This document shows positions 63,351 through 64,000 of a stretch of 64,000 nt of DNA, piece by piece (the stretch's first letter is position 1; the number at the start of each line of letters is the position of its first letter). The translations under genes were made by a program, and so were the position numbers. Source of the stretch: Polyangiaceae bacterium (GTDB lineage Bacteria; Myxococcota_A; Polyangia; Polyangiales; Polyangiaceae); the NCBI GenBank assembly GCA_947475525.1, contig CANJMI010000013.1, positions 99,361-163,360 of the forward strand, written 5' to 3'. A model generated the notes under the pieces. That model was not told the DNA's origin, searched no databases, and saw only the letters and a list, made by a program, of their open reading frames with translations.

Positions 63351-63859
63351 ACGCCCGCACGCGTGCTCGGCGACTCTACAGGCGAGCTCGTCGCTGATCT
63401 CTACACCGGCTACAACAAGGTCACCGAGCCAGGGCGTCGCAACCGTGCGGGCTGCCTCGCACACGCTCGTCGCAAGATTTTCGACGCGAAAGAAAACAGC
63501 GACGCACTACCCGCGCTCGAGCTGATTCGCGACATCTACGTCATCGAACACGACGCCGTGACACTCGGCATCGTCGGCACCGAAGCGCACCTCGCACTGC
63601 GACGCGAGCGAAGCCGACCTCTGTTCGCGGGGCTTCTCTTGTGGGCACGCGCGACCAGGCGCCGTCATTCACCGAAATCGCTGATGAGCAAAGCAGCGGG
63701 CTACCTGCTGAGCGGCCGAAAGCCGCTCTCGCGTTTCCTCCACGTGGCCGCTTTGCCGCCGAACAACAACCAATCCGAGGCGGCACTACGCCGCGTTGCC
63801 CTCGGTCGAAAAAAACTACTTACTCGTCGGAAACGAGGACGCCGGAAAGAACGCCCCCT
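63351..63859 (+). pseudogene. IS66-family transposase (TnpC) remnant
   Basis: The 63363 frame reads LGDSTGELVADLYTGYNKVT, RNRAGCLAHARRKIFDAKEN, RDIYVIEHDAVTLGIVGTEA and PPNNNQSEAALRRVALGRK, all classic C-terminal IS66 TnpC. At the A-run 63807-63813 it shifts; the other frame continues NYLLVGNEDAGKNA. It is cut at 63860, where a repeat typical of an insertion-sequence end begins. It was probably interrupted by the next element, and its own 5' part is replaced by the ISL3 fragment. Confidence 0.8.
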
Positions 63860-63879
63860 GCGTCAGGATAGTTGCCGCA
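63860..63879 (+). repeat. likely insertion-sequence left end
   Basis: GCGTCAGGATAGTTGCCGCA lies 41 bases before the transposase-like start at 63920 and within the interrupted IS66 remnant. The same 20 bases with one change occur at 15061, where no transposase follows. It could be the terminal inverted repeat of the element starting here. Confidence 0.5.
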
Positions 63880-63919
63880 CCGATCGGATGACGGCCCTGG
63901 GGGCACAGGATTGAGGACG

Positions 63920-64000
63920 ATGGAATACAGCGCGGCGTTTCGGAAGCGGATGGTCGAACGGATGATGGGCCCGAGGGCGATGAGCGCGATGACGCTATCG
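63920..64000 (+). CDS. transposase HTH subunit, N-terminal part (runs off window)
   Basis: 27 codons: MEYSAAFRKRMVERMMGPRA then MSAMTLS, the start of an HTH (IS3/IS66 OrfA-like) transposase of the kind MEYSxAFRxRMVxKMLxP. The reading frame is open to the window edge. It is preceded by the likely left inverted repeat at 63860. Confidence 0.65.
   Translation, partial: MEYSAAFRKRMVERMMGPRAMSAMTLS

Overview
The window is GC-rich DNA (strong G/C bias at third codon positions, many short GTGA/ATGA/TTGA stop-start overlaps) from an organism that looks like a myxobacterium of the Polyangia/Sorangium type. The gene content supports this: Ser/Thr kinases fused to formylglycine-generating-enzyme-like domains, many surface lipoproteins with Cys-rich and DxDxDG metal-binding motifs, RCC1-repeat and vWA lipoproteins, and a TIGR03960-type radical SAM protein. 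Family assignments are from memory of motifs; no database was searched.

Layout. 1-4563 (minus) is an operon of two lipoproteins, an ABC-2 type permease, a membrane protein and the start of a BtuF-like metal/cobalamin-binding protein. 4656-14105 holds housekeeping and envelope genes: a trans-sulfuration enzyme, a divergent kinase, tRNA-His, a sensor-like membrane protein, a lytic transglycosylase, a GH113-like glycosidase and an L,D-transpeptidase. At 14205-14278 is tRNA-Arg(CCG), which appears to have served as an integration target. After it come an integrase remnant, a 36-repeat CRISPR array (15240-17376), a leader, and a complete type I-F cas operon (cas6f, csy3, csy2, csy1, cas2-3, cas1, all minus, to 25856). 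A 135-bp sequence starting at the tRNA 3' end recurs at 26070, just beyond the cas operon, and a 50-bp tRNA 3' fragment lies at 33213-33262. This is consistent with two islands stacked at the tRNA.

26-35 kb carries a frameshifted lipoprotein gene, a GH116-like glucosidase and a run of surface lipoproteins (MopE-like, vWA, RCC1). 35.1-38.4 kb holds a YceI-like lipoprotein followed by what I consider the most interesting locus: a small Cys/Gly/His-repeat lipoprotein precursor, a DUF692/MNIO oxidase and a DUF2063 partner. This is the gene set of HvfABC/bufferin-type RiPPs, but with an unusual repeat core (GSCGGAAH x4).

38.4-48 kb contains a kinase-FGE fusion, a TIGR01777 epimerase, a lipin/LNS2-like HAD lipoprotein, the radical SAM protein and uvrB. 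48-57.8 kb is a maltodextrin-utilisation locus: a LamB-like porin, a GH13 lipoprotein amylase, MalK, a MalE-MalF fusion and MalG in one minus-strand operon, with a divergent GH57 enzyme. The right end has an alpha/beta hydrolase, two lipoproteins, an AT-rich patch with a small membrane protein, and layered remnants of ISL3, IS66 and another insertion sequence.
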